Origin: Opisthorchis felineus
Taxonomy: Eukaryota > Platyhelminthes > Trematoda > Opisthorchiida > Opisthorchiidae
Assembly: GCA_004794785.1 (NCBI GenBank)
Contig: SJOL01008692.1
Coordinates: 1,367,153 to 1,431,152 of the forward strand
Reading direction: 5' to 3'
Length of the DNA stretch: 64,000 bases
Part shown: positions 48,669-61,987 of the stretch, piece by piece
Layout of the letters: each line of letters opens with the position of its first letter
How positions within the stretch are numbered: the first letter of the stretch is position 1
The notes under the pieces: generated by a model
What the model saw: only the letters and a program-made list of their open reading frames with translations
What the model was told of the DNA's origin: nothing
Database searches by the model: none
Program-made: the position numbers and the translations under genes

Positions 48669-50791
48669 CGATGAGTGAGAACATCACCTCGATAAATTCA
48701 GTGCTGTCTGTGATGCGATGCTAAATCAAACCCATCGCCTTCAATGCGACCCTTCAGAGCAATAAACAATCCGAGCTAACTGATTGTGTCATCGCCTTCA
48801 ATGCCTGGCTATATCTCCCACGCCATCCCATCTTCCGGTGACTAAAACTGTAGCAAATGGAAACAACGTACCTTTGGTACATGGTTTACGGCTGATAAAA
48901 TGACTGACCGGACTGGCCTCCATCTACTTTCAATTGGTTCAGCACAGAGCAGGAAACTCACCAGTGACAGCAGTCGTAGAGTGTTTCAGTGAGAAGTCAG
49001 GAATTTCTAAGCCAGTGGTGTTGTGGACTGTCCAGCATCCATGAAATAGAACTCTTAGAACGAGCCACGCTGTCATGAAGAAGACAGTTGGGGGTTGACA
49101 TCACTAGAATCCTTAACAAACGTGTGAGAAAATTTGTTTTTTTGGAGGGTTGGTGTCTTTAGCACAGACACTTGCTTGTGGAATCAAAAAACTCTACAAA
49201 AGCTTTTCTAAAACATGATGAACCATTTTGGGTACGACAAAACTTCACTGAAAAGCCCCTCCTGGCTGCGTTCTTTGGTTTTGTACATTCGTGGTTCCCC
49301 CCCTCCCCAGATAAATGTCTCTTTTATAATCAGGTGTCCCGGTTTGTCATGGAGCACGTTTCTTCAGCATACCGTAAAAGTTGTTCGACTCACATGGTTA
49401 TTACCCACAGTCAGATTGGATAGACAATCGACTAAGATCAGTCATACGAGTGGTCATTTCAAGTGGCCCGTTTTATTGGTGACATTTATGGGATCGCAGT
49501 GAAAGGTACAACAGATGATACATGCGCAAAACAAAATGACGCGGAAAAAAGAAACTGTCGTGTGCGAATGAACGGTAATAAACGGAATCCACAAATGTCT
49601 TTCGGTAGAGGACTGCTGGGAATGTGCACCTGTCAGAAGTCTTCATTCCCGTCCCCCATCGGTTTCACTGATAAGATTGCCTGCTCTTTTAGCCGATGGG
49701 AAGTGTTCAGATCAATGGTTATCAGCTGGATGGATTACTTTTCCGGAGGCGAATTTCAACAGTAAACGAGGAGGTGAGAGGGTTTTCAAATCACTCTACA
49801 TTCGTGTTTGTTTTTGTTGATGAAGGCAAACGCTTATCAGTGAAATTTAACACACGTGAAATGGTAACTTTTTGCAAAACTGACTGATAGTTTTTGCATT
49901 GTGTCCCCATCTACCATCATTTAACTTTTGAAAGTAATGTCCTCGGTGCCTCTCGCTTGGTCCAGTGCATTCATTTGTCCAGTTATTTTCGTCATATGCG
50001 ATTATTTACTACTTATTTATTTAGTAACACTATTCACAATTCTTCCTATTGTTCATCTCCATAAGAGCTTTGGAAAAGGTCAGAAGTATACGTTGTCAAC
50101 CATATGGACGCTACACACAGTCGATAGAATTTGGCACAATGTTTTCGAGGCTGTCAAGGTTTGCGACGTTCTACCTGCCACCAAATAGCCTACCAACTCA
50201 TCACCATTTTCATCGTCAGCTATGATCTATACGGGTGAGGAACAGTAATCCTAGCTTCTCAGTCCTTTCCACTGTATTCCAATTAGACACACTCAAATGT
50301 CACTTGGTTTCCGGGGCTTACAAAGTGGGGAAAAGTCTCGCACGTCTTGAGTCAGATATCACATGTCTTAAGTCGGTTACGGTTTGAGGCGAAGAAACCA
50401 AGTGGAGTGGAGGTGACGGAAACTGGGGCGTATCAAGTCACCCAACCCTTGTCCTGAAACTAACCATCGCGGCTTTCCTGTAAACTGACAATTCGTTCAA
50501 AAGCTTCGCCTGCAAGTCTGTTTTCCTTCCAGACTGAATCCACGGGACACCAGCAAGATTTTATTAGTAATCTAAGCTATTCCTTTTTACTAATTTTGAG
50601 TTAGAACGGTTTGCTTCGGGCAAGCATAGTCTGGATGACGGAATGAGGTTTTGGAATAAACAGAATGGTATGCGTGGTGTCAGGTTATATCATATCTTTT
50701 GTTCTGTTCTTCCAGAAAACAACCTCCAGTTCTGCGAACAACCAGGCATTGTGGGGACCTTCTATCGCATTTCAAAGGTCCAGGGTTCGAA

Positions 50792-51022
50792 TCATGAGAC
50801 AGGCGGTGTTATGGACTGCCAATAAACTCTAATAAGAAGGAGATTCCAGTTCGAATTTTTTCCTTCTGGTGCGGGCAGATCAAGGCTAATCAATCCAGGA
50901 CAAAAGGAGAAGAGATGAGGCCACGACAACCTCGTTCCTGTCAGAGGGGCGCCTGTGATAAGCAGCAAAAAGCACAGCCCGAAGGTGATCCCCAAAGCTG
51001 TGTACAAGATATTCTTTTTCAT
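50792..51022 (-). CDS. Possible short signal-peptide ORF, unrecognised
   Basis: From the ATG at 51022-51020, 76 codons begin MKKNILYTALGITFGLCFLL, a convincing signal or membrane-anchor sequence, then run on in nondescript sequence. The 3' end overlaps a tRNA-like B box on the plus strand (GGGTTCGAATC near 50783), which suggests repeat-derived DNA. Confidence 0.2.
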   Translation of the reverse strand: MKKNILYTALGITFGLCFLLLITGAPLTGTRLSWPHLFSFCPGLISLDLPAPEGKNSNWNLLLIRVYWQSITPPVS

Positions 51023-51199
51023 AAGTGATGAATTTTCAGTCCTGGTTTCCAATCGCCATACTTTTTGTTTCTTTCCCCTTAGGTCAAACCAATGGTTTGA
51101 TCAGATGTCGGACCATTCACAGAATTCCAGCAGGACTCGTAGACGAAATGTCAGATAGGACTGCTTCAATTACTTGCTTAAGCAGATGCTGAGGGGAGA

Positions 51200-51545
51200 A
51201 TCAATCGAAATTCACCTGAGTTCTTCAACTGAATGCGTTGCACAAATTCCACTCCATGTTTCCAGTTGGAACGATATTCAAGATATGGAAGTTTCCAGAA
51301 ACACTACTCATAACGTCGGTTTCGCCCTTCTTGAGGCTTACCAGGTTGGCCTAGTTCCAGAAGAGAGTGTGTGTGCTGAATTTCAGCTGAATCTCCTGTC
51401 AGTATTGACTGAAATTGCAGGTGAGCGATTATCGTGACAGATGCGCAAATTAGTGTTCAAGTAAGAAATAAGCTTGATGGAAATTTGGAGACGAGGCCTA
51501 CCTGATTAGTCCCATGAAGATCGAAACAGGTATTATGTATTCCAA
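51200..51545. repeat. Hammerhead repeats, decayed pair
   Basis: A minus-sense 5' half and ribozyme region (51205-51360; GTTTCGCCCTTCTTGAGGCT is present but CTGATGAG has become CTGGTAAG) is followed by a plus-sense ribozyme remnant near 51500 (CTGATTAG, CGAAACAGG). Neither is likely to be active. Confidence 0.5.
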
Positions 51546-53574
51546 AGTCTTCACAGGATTTTTCAAAAACTCCCTCAGTGAGAAGATGGCCCGTTCATTA
51601 TCGAAGGCAAAAAATTATTGGAACGGTTTTCTGGAAAGACGTGGTTCTGGCCGCAATGACTGTCTCTCGCGGTCAAAAATTTCGGAGAACGGTCGAATTG
51701 TTCAGCTTTACTAACAAAGATTGCGGCAGAACTGATTGAAACACTCCCGTTACACCAGTACGAACAAACCATTGGAGACGATAAATGCAGGAACATTCTC
51801 AGGGGCACGGAAGGAGCTCATTAATCGATCAAGTTCATTAATTCAACATGTACTGCTTCACTTTGAAAGATCTGGCGACCATGTTGTGAGAGCTGGTCTG
51901 GCTTTATTGTGAAAATTAATCACTCTGCAGTTTCGATACCCTGCTGACAGGACCAATGTGTTGCATATCTCCGAAGTTTAACCGTTCTCACAGATGAAGG
52001 TTCCCAGATAGTTTAGATTCTGTCTGTGTTTCTTGGGAAGCGAACTGCAAGAGTCTGGCCAGTCACAACAAGCCGGCTGCCTGTCGGATAAGAGAAGAAC
52101 ACAAAGGAACCTCGGTAGTTAGGCTTACAATAAACCTGAGAACTGAATGCCAGAGAAAATGGGCTTCAAATATAGGAAATACTGCAATTTATCGGGAGTA
52201 GTTACGCAGCTGGGATAGCAATGATTAACAGAAATATTTCGGACTCCAAAATGCACAGGTTGGGGAATGTGCTCCGTCAAGAACGCAAGTTCGAGTCCAA
52301 CACTGGGTTCTCTGTTGCTACTGTCTAAATCTGGGTAAGTTGGCAGAATCTCTATCCTCTCACTGTTTACCATACCCGTATGCATAATAAGGACACGCGA
52401 CTCGGAGCTCACGTTGCCGTCATTCAAATATTCCAGTCTTCTGTAAGTAACAGACATAAGCGTTAAATTAGATGGACTGAAGAATACTGCGCACTCTGGT
52501 AAGTTAGCACAAATGCTGTTTAATTCACCCGATCTTGAGACTAGCCTTTGCCTATCAGTACCGTGCAAACGCCTTCCAAATTCGGAAACTGTTTAGCCTT
52601 CAGAATCATTAACTATTCTCCATTTTTTCATGGGAACTTTCAGAAATACATTGAAAGTTCTCCACAGTTTTAGAAAATTACTTTTTACTGTCAGTGACTG
52701 TTTAGTTTTCATATATAAAATATACCAAGCAGAAAGCACTGTTCCTGGTTAGGCTGTTGACGCACCTCGAAATTCTTATCATTAGTGTAACACAGTCACA
52801 TCAATGAACGACCAGTATGAATGTTCCAAAAGCCGTCTTAGTATTTCAAACCATTTCAAAATCAAATGATCACCGAAAATTTCGAATTCAAAAGCAGCCA
52901 ATCACTCCCATAGCTGTTTGAATTCCGGATCAGTTATCCAGTTCATAATACTATGATCACCTGACTTTTCAGTTTCCTGCATGCGTCGGAAATCCACTGG
53001 GGCTATATGTACTTTTTAAGGGAAAACGAGCATACTTTTCTCTCACACCCCATTTTAGTGCCCTTCCATGGCAAACTCACCTACCCATGCTCTCAGGCAC
53101 TGACATGAAAAATAGAGATATTGACACTGGTGGGTCAGTTTGATCATCCGCGGTCATTTGACCTACATGCTGAGGAACGTATCGTTTAATCGGGCTGAAT
53201 TACTCAGGAGACGGGCTGGTAACCACCTTCTGTGTTTGAAATGAGAGCAGAATGTCATATAATTGGCCTATGCAATATTGAGAAGCCCGTTTCAGTATTG
53301 AAAACAGAGGATTGAAGCCAACTTTCACTGAGCAGAGTGTGACAAAGTTGTAGTTCAGCTGAAACGACTGAAGGATATTTTGCTGTATCGGTAATTTTCA
53401 GCGTTTGGACTTAAGTCTCCCACTTTTCAGTGAACACGATGCTCACAGCAATAACTGTAATAACGTTGTCTGTTGATGGAAGGGGCACATTCAAATTGTT
53501 TTCTTCGAATGCGAATTTTCCAGTAGTGTTGGTAGGATGATGGTGAATAACTCCCACGACGAGTGAACCTTCCA

Positions 53575-53835
53575 TCTGAGCAGTCGGCACTCACTCGAGG
53601 AGCCAGTCAAGACGTGACCGCGTCACGCGACTTCCATGACGGAAGGTTGGGTGGCGCTATGTTTTGTCTAAGAGCGAGTTAATCACATTGCTGACCGGCA
53701 CTCATGGCCGAACAATTATGCGTTCAAATTACTGGCCAGGCAATTACGAGTTCGAAGTTTTTTGAAGTTTCGTGAGAAGCGCACCGCTGATGATTCCCAA
53801 TGAGGATGAAACAGTTCTCCCCGGTGTTTGGTACA
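53575..53835 (+). repeat. tRNA-like SINE, family B
   Basis: AGGAGCCAGTCAAGACGTGA, TGTCTAAGAGCGAGTTAATC, head TGGCCGAACAATTATGCGTT, B box ACGAGTTCGAAG, then CCCAATGAGGATGAAACAGT. The 3' end is truncated. Confidence 0.65.
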
Positions 53836-53984
53836 GGATGGGAGCCAGATTGGCAAGTTCCAAATCTCTTCATAATTTGTTTGGAATACGGATAATGTGA
53901 TACAACGCCTATCAATGAAAGGCCGAAGTCCATCTGGATGGGTTTGTAACACAATATCCACGGAAGGAATTCAGTGTACTCCTG

Positions 53985-54370
53985 GTAACGCCGACGAAAT
54001 CTCAGGGTTACGGATCTCACCCTTCTTGGCATTCATCGAGTAGGCACACTCCCCAGAATTCCAACAAGCTTGTCGCGACAAACACTTAGTTGCAAATTAA
54101 GTACATGTTGATAGGAAATTCAACTGAATCCCTGCTTTTTAACGTCTTTCAGTTAGAAAATAACTGTAATGAACATTCCAGGACTGGTGAACGGCGAAAC
54201 CGGCAGTGGTCGTCCAGCCATCGATCCTATGAATAGCTTTGAAATATACTCCGATATCTTAGAAATCATTCTCAATGAAACGTGATGTGGCCTTTGTGCA
54301 GCATATTCACCTGAAGATAATTACAGACAGAGGATTTAGGTGAATATCCACCAAGCCTTCCGTCCTCACC
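53985..54370. repeat. Hammerhead repeats, very old
   Basis: A minus-sense ribozyme remnant (CACCCTTCTTGG at about 54018), a plus-sense remnant (GAACGGCGAAACCGGCAGTGG at about 54192) and a 5'-half trace (GATGTGGCC..TGTGCAGCA near 54283) can be aligned with the family in order. Confidence 0.45.
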
Positions 54371-54821
54371 GACCTAATTTGTAAATAAGTTTTAATCGCG
54401 AAACTGTGCTCCCGGCAACCACCATGAAATGTGAGTGCGTAAGTTCCCCCCTTATCAACCGATATCTCGTTTTCATCTTGCCGTCTGCTATTCAATATCC
54501 AAAAGGCCATTTGTAGGCCACGAATACGGCGTTTGCCAGAACTCACAGGTGCGACCTGGTCTGCCGTACTTGGGCTGTTCCACTTTGTCGTATAATCCAG
54601 CGAAGTGACCCAGTCGAATATTGCTTGGGTTTTTTAAAGTTACGTTCCCATAAACTCAGAGAACGCTGGCGTACGGCAACAGGCAACAAGACGAACGAAA
54701 ACCGACAGGTTGTTGTTGTCATCTTCGAATAATTCCACGGAATAGAACCGCATTACTTCATCCACTTGACAGTAGAACAATGGATTCCTTTGATTACCGA
54801 GTCATCAAAATCGGGTAGAAT

Positions 54822-55003
54822 GAGCCCGAGATAGCTCAGTGGTTAAGGGATGAACTTATTGAGCGGAAAGCCCGTGGTTCGAACCTAACCCCGACGTCTC
54901 GACTTCTCCTGTCTGGGTTCGGACAACCTGGTAGGACGTCAGCCCTCGTGCTTCTTTCGTGCGGCATGGCAGCTAGACACCGAAAGAATTTTCAAGCTAA
55001 ACG
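54822..55003 (+). repeat. tRNA-derived SINE, family A
   Basis: One of the best-preserved heads in the window: GAGATAGCTCAGTGGTTAAG and CGTGGTTCGAACCTAACC, then the common body to GACACCGAAAGAATTTTCAA. Confidence 0.8.
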
Positions 55004-55449
55004 ACTGCAATGTCATTATTGTCAGGCAGAATCCCCCTGATCCTAAAATAACGAATGAAACACTTTTAGACCATCGACCACTTGTTATCTGATGTTGTAG
55101 CCGGCGGATGACCTGAACAAGTTACCTCCAAGTTGAAGAAAAACTACGATTAGGAATTAGGCGGTGTTACTCGACGAGATTGATTAATCGACTACAGATT
55201 ATCACTACGGTTTAACGGGTCTTCATCCTAGCCTAGATGCTTCGATGTTTTCGTGAGTATTGCTTACTCCCTATTCTTGTCGTGGAATTGAGCGGTTCAG
55301 TGATGGTTATTTGCCGATCAGATTGTTCTTTTTCTTGCGAGTAGTTCTAACTTGTGTTCAGTAGAAGTGAATTTTTATTACAAGTCGGGTTACAGCAGAC
55401 ATTTCGGTTGAAGACAGACCAAGTGAAAACAGGTAGAAAACTGTCTATG

Positions 55450-55735
55450 TCGTAATACACAACTCGTAAGGTTGCTAAAAATTCTTCCACAGCCCACGAT
55501 CGGTTTCGCCCTTCTCCGGCCTCATCAGATAGGCGCAGTTCCCGAGTTTCCGTCAACCTGCTTGAACCTACTTGTACCAACTAGAATCCGAATTGCACGA
55601 AATTAGCGAAATGCACTCATTTGCTTGAAAATTTGTGCATTTCGGCCTGGTGCAACACATTCAGTCGCTTGAAAACATTATAAACGAGAGATTCAGCTGG
55701 GTCCCAGATATGTCTCTCAAAAAAGCCCATGTTTT
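55450..55735 (-). repeat. Hammerhead repeat, foldback copy
   Basis: The minus-sense 3' part and ribozyme (55451-55635) are joined to a plus-sense 5' half (GGCCTGGTGCAACACATTCA to GGGTCCCAGATATGTCTC, 55655-55735), the same geometry as the SALL-intron insertion at 20580-20960. Confidence 0.7.
55488..55541 (-). ncRNA. Hammerhead ribozyme, core intact with AUC cleavage triplet
   Basis: Minus strand: GAACTGCGCCTAT, CTGATGAG (55528-55521), stem II GGCC/GGGC, GAAAC, then CGATC, so the cleavage triplet is ATC (allowed NUH), with the cut predicted between 55498 and 55497, followed by GTGGGCTGTG. The G-to-A change breaks one stem III pair. Confidence 0.65.
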
Positions 55736-57675
55736 ATTATGTTTCGCTTTGAACTAGGGCTGAATCATCTTGCCGCACTTTGTTCAAGATATTTGGGTCC
55801 ATTTATTGAAGAAGAGCGAAGCTAATTTCCTTTTCTCTCTCTCCTAAACTTGAAGAGTGATTTTTGTAAAGTTTCGCATTACCATAAAGTTGAGAAAGAC
55901 TCGAACATGTTTCCCCAGCGTCTTTATTGAGCGACATTTTTTCTCCGGAATTGTATGCATAGCGAGGTTACCAAGGCCCTAAGAGGTTCAAGATTACAGA
56001 AAGTCTGAACGAAATGAATTTTTCTGGCTCAAATAATGCTATGTGTTTAGTTCACCAAATTTCTTCAAGCAAACTTTATGCAAAACAATTATTTTTGAAG
56101 AGCTTTAACCACGTGGCATGGTGTGACAAACGTTCCTACTACTTTAAAAAAAATGTAAACCCAGATTTTGGATGATACTTGTCTGTTTAGAGTTTTGCAA
56201 TACATTAAAACTATCGATAACAGTTCGTGGCATGCGTTCATGTGTTTGACAACTTTTACTATGTGCGTTTACGAAATCAAATTGGTCACTCATTTTCTAG
56301 ACATCAGTATCAAGGACGTATATATGGGAATATGTGTTCAGATCTTAAACGCTTATGCACGCACGCACGCACCTAATGAATACTCTTCCGCTTCCAAATT
56401 GCAGATGAGTAGAGATTTTCTCTTAGTGCACGCTCGATTGCCAGCTTGAGTAGCTGTTATGGCAGATAGGATAAGGCAGTTAGTTGGAACAATGCTAGAC
56501 CCCAGAGCGTTTTTAAAGAATTGAACGTCACTCAGAATCAACCGAACGCATCGTATACGCACACGTGTGCGCACGCATGCATTCGAATGCCGACTCAGCT
56601 GCCGAGATGGTGAACCCTCACAGATGACTGAGCACATTCGTGAAGTAGTGGAAGCAATCTTAAGAGAAGCGTGATGTCCTTGAAAAATATCAGTGGATGT
56701 CCATAGGTGTAAATACAACTCAGTTCGAAAACGAACAAAAGTAATTGCGAAAGTCGTAATCTAACGAATAGAATTTTTCGTTGGATTACTACTAGTAATT
56801 AGTAGCATTCAAATGGCAAGTCACGTGCTTGAAACGTTTACGTACAGTCGCGTTCGTCCTCAGGAAAATGTGACTAGCCCGATGAGAAAAGTGACTCTTT
56901 CCCACATACAGATATGGTGTTTAGTTGGAAGACGAACACAGATGTTGAGATGTTTCTACCGTAGTGGTATATTCGAAGCAAGAAACGCGGGAACTGCACC
57001 AACCCGAGGGCCTCAAGAAGAGCAAAGCTGGTCGAGGGCTTTCGGACTTTTAAGTAAGCTTATGCGTACAGTGAACCATCAAGAAAGGCACTGAGTCAAT
57101 TTCAGTGGCTAAGTTTAAATGATTTAAATAACCTAGCTCTACTGGGCTTACCATGACGACCAGTGGCTCTTTAAAGCTTTTTAATTACACGTGCTTTTGT
57201 GGAGTATTTGAGTAGAAAACTGCCTTTAACTATAAGCGCAAAGAATAAACTCACTGTTCTGGTATGAACATATAGAAGTTCAGGAAATTGTGGAATTTTA
57301 CCGTTAGAACTCTCAGTCCTTATGTACAAATGTATCCGAATCGCGGAGGAATTCCCTCTCTGATGTCTGCGCTTATATTCCCTCCACTAGTTGTCCAGCG
57401 ATGAAACCTGCATGCGTTATCAAATCCTTTCTTGTCTGGCTAAGCTTTTTCAAGTGAAATCACATGACCTGGTTCTGATAGCAGGGAATTCAGAGTCAAG
57501 CTTTGTCTTCCACGCCATGCTGAGGGACACTGAAGATGGTTCAACACTATCTATAAAGTGCACGGAACATAGTAAAATACGTCCTTGCGGATTGCTATTT
57601 GATATACTGTTGGTCTTTTTCGCTATGCAGACATTCCGTCGGCATAGTTTGTCATTCGCTATACAGTTTGTCGCA

Positions 57676-57731
57676 TTATATCATATATATTATATCATAT
57701 ATGTATATATATATATTATATCATATATATG
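57676..57731. repeat. AT-rich microsatellite
   Basis: Imperfect TATATCATATAT repeats, about 55 bp, self-complementary. Confidence 0.85.
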
Positions 57732-57969
57732 TTCAAAGCCAGTCTGGCACTGGGCCAATCACATTTCTTCCGGGCCCTCTTCTTTTGGAAGACTGGGCAA
57801 CCACTTTGTGCAGCTCACAAAAGGAACGATTTACGCTGATTTAGTCAAGAACTGTCACTACTATGGGTCACTTTTGAAACGAATTCATCCTCACTGTAAC
57901 TTTCAGCAAGACTAAGCCGTCAGAAAGACAACTGCTCGATATACTGTGAAGAATTATGTGTTTTTTCTT

Positions 57970-58222
57970 GAGAGAACAAACTATTCATAAAAGTTGCTGG
58001 AAAGGTTTGACAAATAAAACATCAGGTTTAGGGAAACTCGGAGATTGTGCCTATCTGAAGGGCACTAAGAAGGGTGAAACTGGTAGTGGGATTTTGAAGG
58101 GTTTTCAGCAACCTGTTGAGAAGTGTTCTTTCAAGAAACTATCCTGCTACACCCCCAATATTATACCAACAAATTCGGTTGAAGAATACCAAAAACGAGA
58201 GATTCACCTGGGATTAGTCTAA
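57970..58222 (+). repeat. Hammerhead repeat, decayed sense tandem
   Basis: A ribozyme remnant (CTGAAGGGCACTAAGAAGGG at 58055, GAAACTGGT) and 3' end (TTTTCAGCAACCTGTTGAG) are followed by the next unit's 5' half (ATACCAACAAATTCGG..AAACGAGAGATTCACCTGGG), preserving head-to-tail order. Confidence 0.55.
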
Positions 58223-59328
58223 GTCCATCGTCAACAGGAAGTGCGTAGAGCTGTTCCGTGACAGCATGGGTTGTGGCAACCCTGACTATCCGAACATTTA
58301 TCTCTCTAATCGAAATATTGTTTCACCTCAGGTTTCACATAAGTCACCAACAGGTGGAGATCAGAATTTAGTCAGTAAATCCTGTAAGTCGGCTAGTTAC
58401 GTTTGAACGCGCTGCAGAAAGAATTTTTTGGCAGGTGAAATGGACAATGGTGGATCCAAGACCTCCACTTGGTGACGAACCTAATAGTTTGGCAGATTCT
58501 CCCGAGGTTCAGAACTCACGAGTAAGAACTATTTCCGGTCAGTTTGTCAACGGCACAGCCGATCCACTGCTCTCTGGTGTTCATTAACCACGCTTTCACA
58601 TAAGGGTTTATTGTCCACACACAAGGCCATCAGTTAACCAGTTGAGTTGAACACATTTTCAAAGACTCGGTCTTTAAGCTAACCAACGTAAGCCTTCCTA
58701 CTGACCGAAAACCCACGGACCACCCACTCCCTGTTACGTCATCCGATGCTCATCAAGGTTCTCATTACGAAGGCTAGTAACTTGACTACAGCCCGGCAAA
58801 CCAACTTTGTGTCAGTTGTCAAGATAGCAAGAACCTTTTTGACATAGTAACGGTCAACTCTGACCCTTATCATTAAGTGGTAACATCAACGTTGTACGTT
58901 CAGCCAGCCAGAACCTAATCGCACAGATCGATAGATGAAGTTGAGGTTACACGTGTCGATAGTCGCAACACCCCCCGGATCCTCAAGATAAGCCTTTTTC
59001 ACCATGACGAAAGCTAAGGAAAAGGGTGGTGGTGCTTACTCGAAAACGGATGGGCTTCACCAAGAATCAGACATACACCTTTCCTCCACCCCTGTTCAGC
59101 GATGACACGTGCATAAGTGATCTCACTGGTAAGGTTGACCTGATAAAGAACAAATGAGTTAAACACAAACCGTGATTGGAACAGAAACGTCTTATCTTGT
59201 CTTGCTATGCACGTGTATCATTTCATCGGTGGATCCCAATTCACAGAGTGGGACCTGGCAAAACGTGGGAACTTTCCCTTTCCTTGTCAATAAGACCGAA
59301 TTTATTTTGTAGGAAGTATAAATAATGC

Positions 59329-59512
59329 TGACAGCTGACAGCACCCTTTTGGTGCCTAACTGCCATGCCACCAGAAGGAAGCACGAGGGCTGGGATACTG
59401 CCAGGTTGCCCAAGCCTAGAGAGGGGAATTCGAGAGGCAGAGGTCCGGTTCGAACCACGGACCTTCCGGTCAGTAAATTCGCGCTCTAACCAATGAGCTA
59501 TCTCAAGTATAC
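59329..59512 (-). repeat. tRNA-derived SINE, family A
   Basis: Minus strand: head TTGAGATAGCTCATTGGTTA at 59509, B-box region CGTGGTTCGAACCGGACC, body to GGCACCAAAAGGGTGCTGTC near 59340. Confidence 0.8.
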
Positions 59513-60110
59513 AATAGAGTGATTGGGAAAAGAAAACAAGGTGCGAACAGAAGGTGAACGTGCTTTCAACAAAAAAACGTCGTGATCAGTAAGTACACTC
59601 CCCCCTGAGACAAATTTCACATAGTGAACACAAAGCCGGATTATGTAAACTGCTGAGTTGATGCGAGACGAAATCGGGTGCTTGTTGGGAAGAGATAATG
59701 ACAGGTGTTGGGAGCTGGGTTTAATCGCAGTTAATTATACCGTGTCCCACAAGGATAAGCACGCAACATTCCGGGAGAACATGATTCTTAGCCTCATGCA
59801 AGAGCGATGCAAGAGATTCTGAATGCAACACTCATTTCTTCGAAAGCTGCGCTGATAATGACCTTGTTTGACTCGTTTTAAATTCCTGTCGAAACTGCTC
59901 AACAGCTAACGGTACGAAGAGGTGGGGGACTTAAGCACCACCAGTGATTAAAACCCGGACATTTAAATCATACAGAATGTACCCATTTTCGCACGGTTTT
60001 GCGTTCGCTGTTTGATTCTAAAAAAGTGCTCGCAACAAAAACGAAATGTGGTTAGGTAGAATTCAACCATCGTTGTTCAGCCAAAGTTTCCGAATCCATT
60101 ACTTACCCGG

Positions 60111-60377
60111 ATGTGCAGTGATGATGGTCCCAAACATGAATGTGAAAAGGTTCTTCAGGAATCTGAAAAGAAACCTTCACAAGAATGTTCCTCGTCCATC
60201 GTCTGGTTTGGTTGCTTAAACATTACAAGTGAACTACTCAGTAATGTAAGAGATTTTAGGCTAAAAGATGATGTTGAAAGGTTTGAAAATTACGGGGCAA
60301 AGGGTGGCAGATACCCAGAAGATCGGACGGCTTATCCAGATGGTTTGTTACCGCAGTTTGTGTGGGACTTCATGTGA
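60111..60377 (+). CDS. Possible short hydrophilic ORF
   Basis: An ATG-initiated 88-codon frame with charged, protein-like composition (CSDDGPKHECEKVLQESEKK, RFENYGAKGGRYPEDRTAYP). A donor-like AAT|GTAAGA lies inside at about 60246. No signal peptide, recognised domain or promoter. Confidence 0.25.
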   Translation: MCSDDGPKHECEKVLQESEKKPSQECSSSIVWFGCLNITSELLSNVRDFRLKDDVERFENYGAKGGRYPEDRTAYPDGLLPQFVWDFM

Positions 60378-61647
60378 CCACTGAGTGTTAGCACGAATAT
60401 TCAACAAAAATCTGTAATTGGCATCCTCATCGCAGCGGGCACCGTAACCTGTTGTACAACCATGCGAAGTAATTTCAAGAAGTCATTTATGTGTACTGAC
60501 GAAGGGATTGCCGGGGAGAAGGGACTTAGCACTAACCGACCACAAGTACTCAATGTGACTACATCTCCAACATTCAGTCAAACAGTTTGGGTAAAAAAAT
60601 GGCAACGAGAATACCACTTCTTGCAGTATCATAGGATGGTCACGTGAACTCTATCCTGGGAAGTGAATGGTGAATGCACATCTTGGTTGAAAATACGAGA
60701 ATCCTGATTGTCCGCATGGTAATTTGCAGGAGCAACTCGTCTGACAAGAAATGTTTGACGTTGCCTGCGAGTTTGATCTACCTTCAAAGTTACTTACCAA
60801 ATAGTGTCTGACTATGAATGATGTAGTAGACTCACGATGGGATGACCTCTCTTCAGAGGGTTAGTATATTTTTTGTATCTAAGTTCCATGTTTGAAACCT
60901 AGGGACTAGTATAGCAGAATTTCAGTAGTTATCATGGGCTGTTATGTGAGGCGAGTGAATCAGAAAACATTTTCGGTCGTATCATGTTTATTTGGATACA
61001 AATCGCTTCTATTCCAAGAAAAATCGGAAGCCAAGGGAATTCATACGACATGGAAACCCTTCGGAAAAATAACGAATTTTAAATAAATGTGTCTTCGAAC
61101 GTAACTGCTCAAACCCTGAATAACTGGCGGACGAATTAACTTGATAAAAGTTAGCGATATGCGAATATGTACATCGTATTTATTTAGGAGAATTATAGCG
61201 AGCTTGTTGTCTGGCAAATAACTTCGCGGTATCCTCTGGTCGTTCTCACGTTTCGTGGTCGACTAACGTTAATAGCAAGACCGAGCAACTCCTTTTCGTT
61301 GGGTGAAATTTTTCAACTTATGGAATTACTGGATAAACAATGGTTTTCTTCAGTGACCAACTGTGACTATGAGGGGATACTTGAAAGATTTGTGTATGGC
61401 TGCTCGAGCTATGACAGTTTCAGATGGGCTTAACTGTCCAGCAGGCAGCCTTAAGTCAGAGAGACGCTTAAAAAAAGTCCTAAATTGAAGGAATAGAAAG
61501 TAGGTTGTTTGGTGAACCTACGGAGGGCGTCCGGTTGCAAGATCGTATCATGGAATTCTAGTAATACGGTGTTTGTTTTTGAAAGGTGAGTAAACTCAGC
61601 ATACCATTGAGCCAAATTCTATTTTGCAGCTTTGAATACTATGTTTG

Positions 61648-61678
61648 CATGCATCGAATGTTCAAAAATCGATGCATG
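61648..61678. repeat. Perfect 10-bp inverted repeat
   Basis: CATGCATCGA at 61648-61657 and TCGATGCATG at 61669-61678, separated by 11 bp; can form a hairpin in either strand. No associated gene is seen. Confidence 0.7.
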
Positions 61679-61987
61679 TGGTTAAAGATCGAATATGATT
61701 ACAGAATCTAATCCAATGCATTTGTCTTCACATGACTGGGCAGAATTAATTTCTGGTTTAATGCGATGCCATTTATCGATCCAACATGGTGCACGTTCTG
61801 TGTTGTGGCCCAGAAACAATATTCAAGTTTTCATCAGTCACTGTAATTTCATCCCATGCCCTCCTCAAACAATCAGCTACTGATTTCCTAATTGGTCACA
61901 TGCTAAAGCAGGGTTCTTAGTTTGTGGGCAGGTCCAGACAAACTTGCCAAATATCGTGCCAAAACATAAACCGAAGCGAACAAAACC

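Noticed and set aside
52125..52568. 147-codon minus-strand ORF
   Set aside because: It overlaps a plus-strand tRNA-like B box (AAGTTCGAGTCC near 52290) and SINE-like text, with no recognisable protein motif.
54822..54895. Functional tRNA gene
   Set aside because: The A and B boxes are good, but the head continues into a repeated body shared by five loci and the arms do not fold cleanly, so it is a SINE head.
57391..57915. 174-codon plus-strand ORF
   Set aside because: It runs through the AT microsatellite and has no conserved motif, promoter or splice support; probably open by chance.
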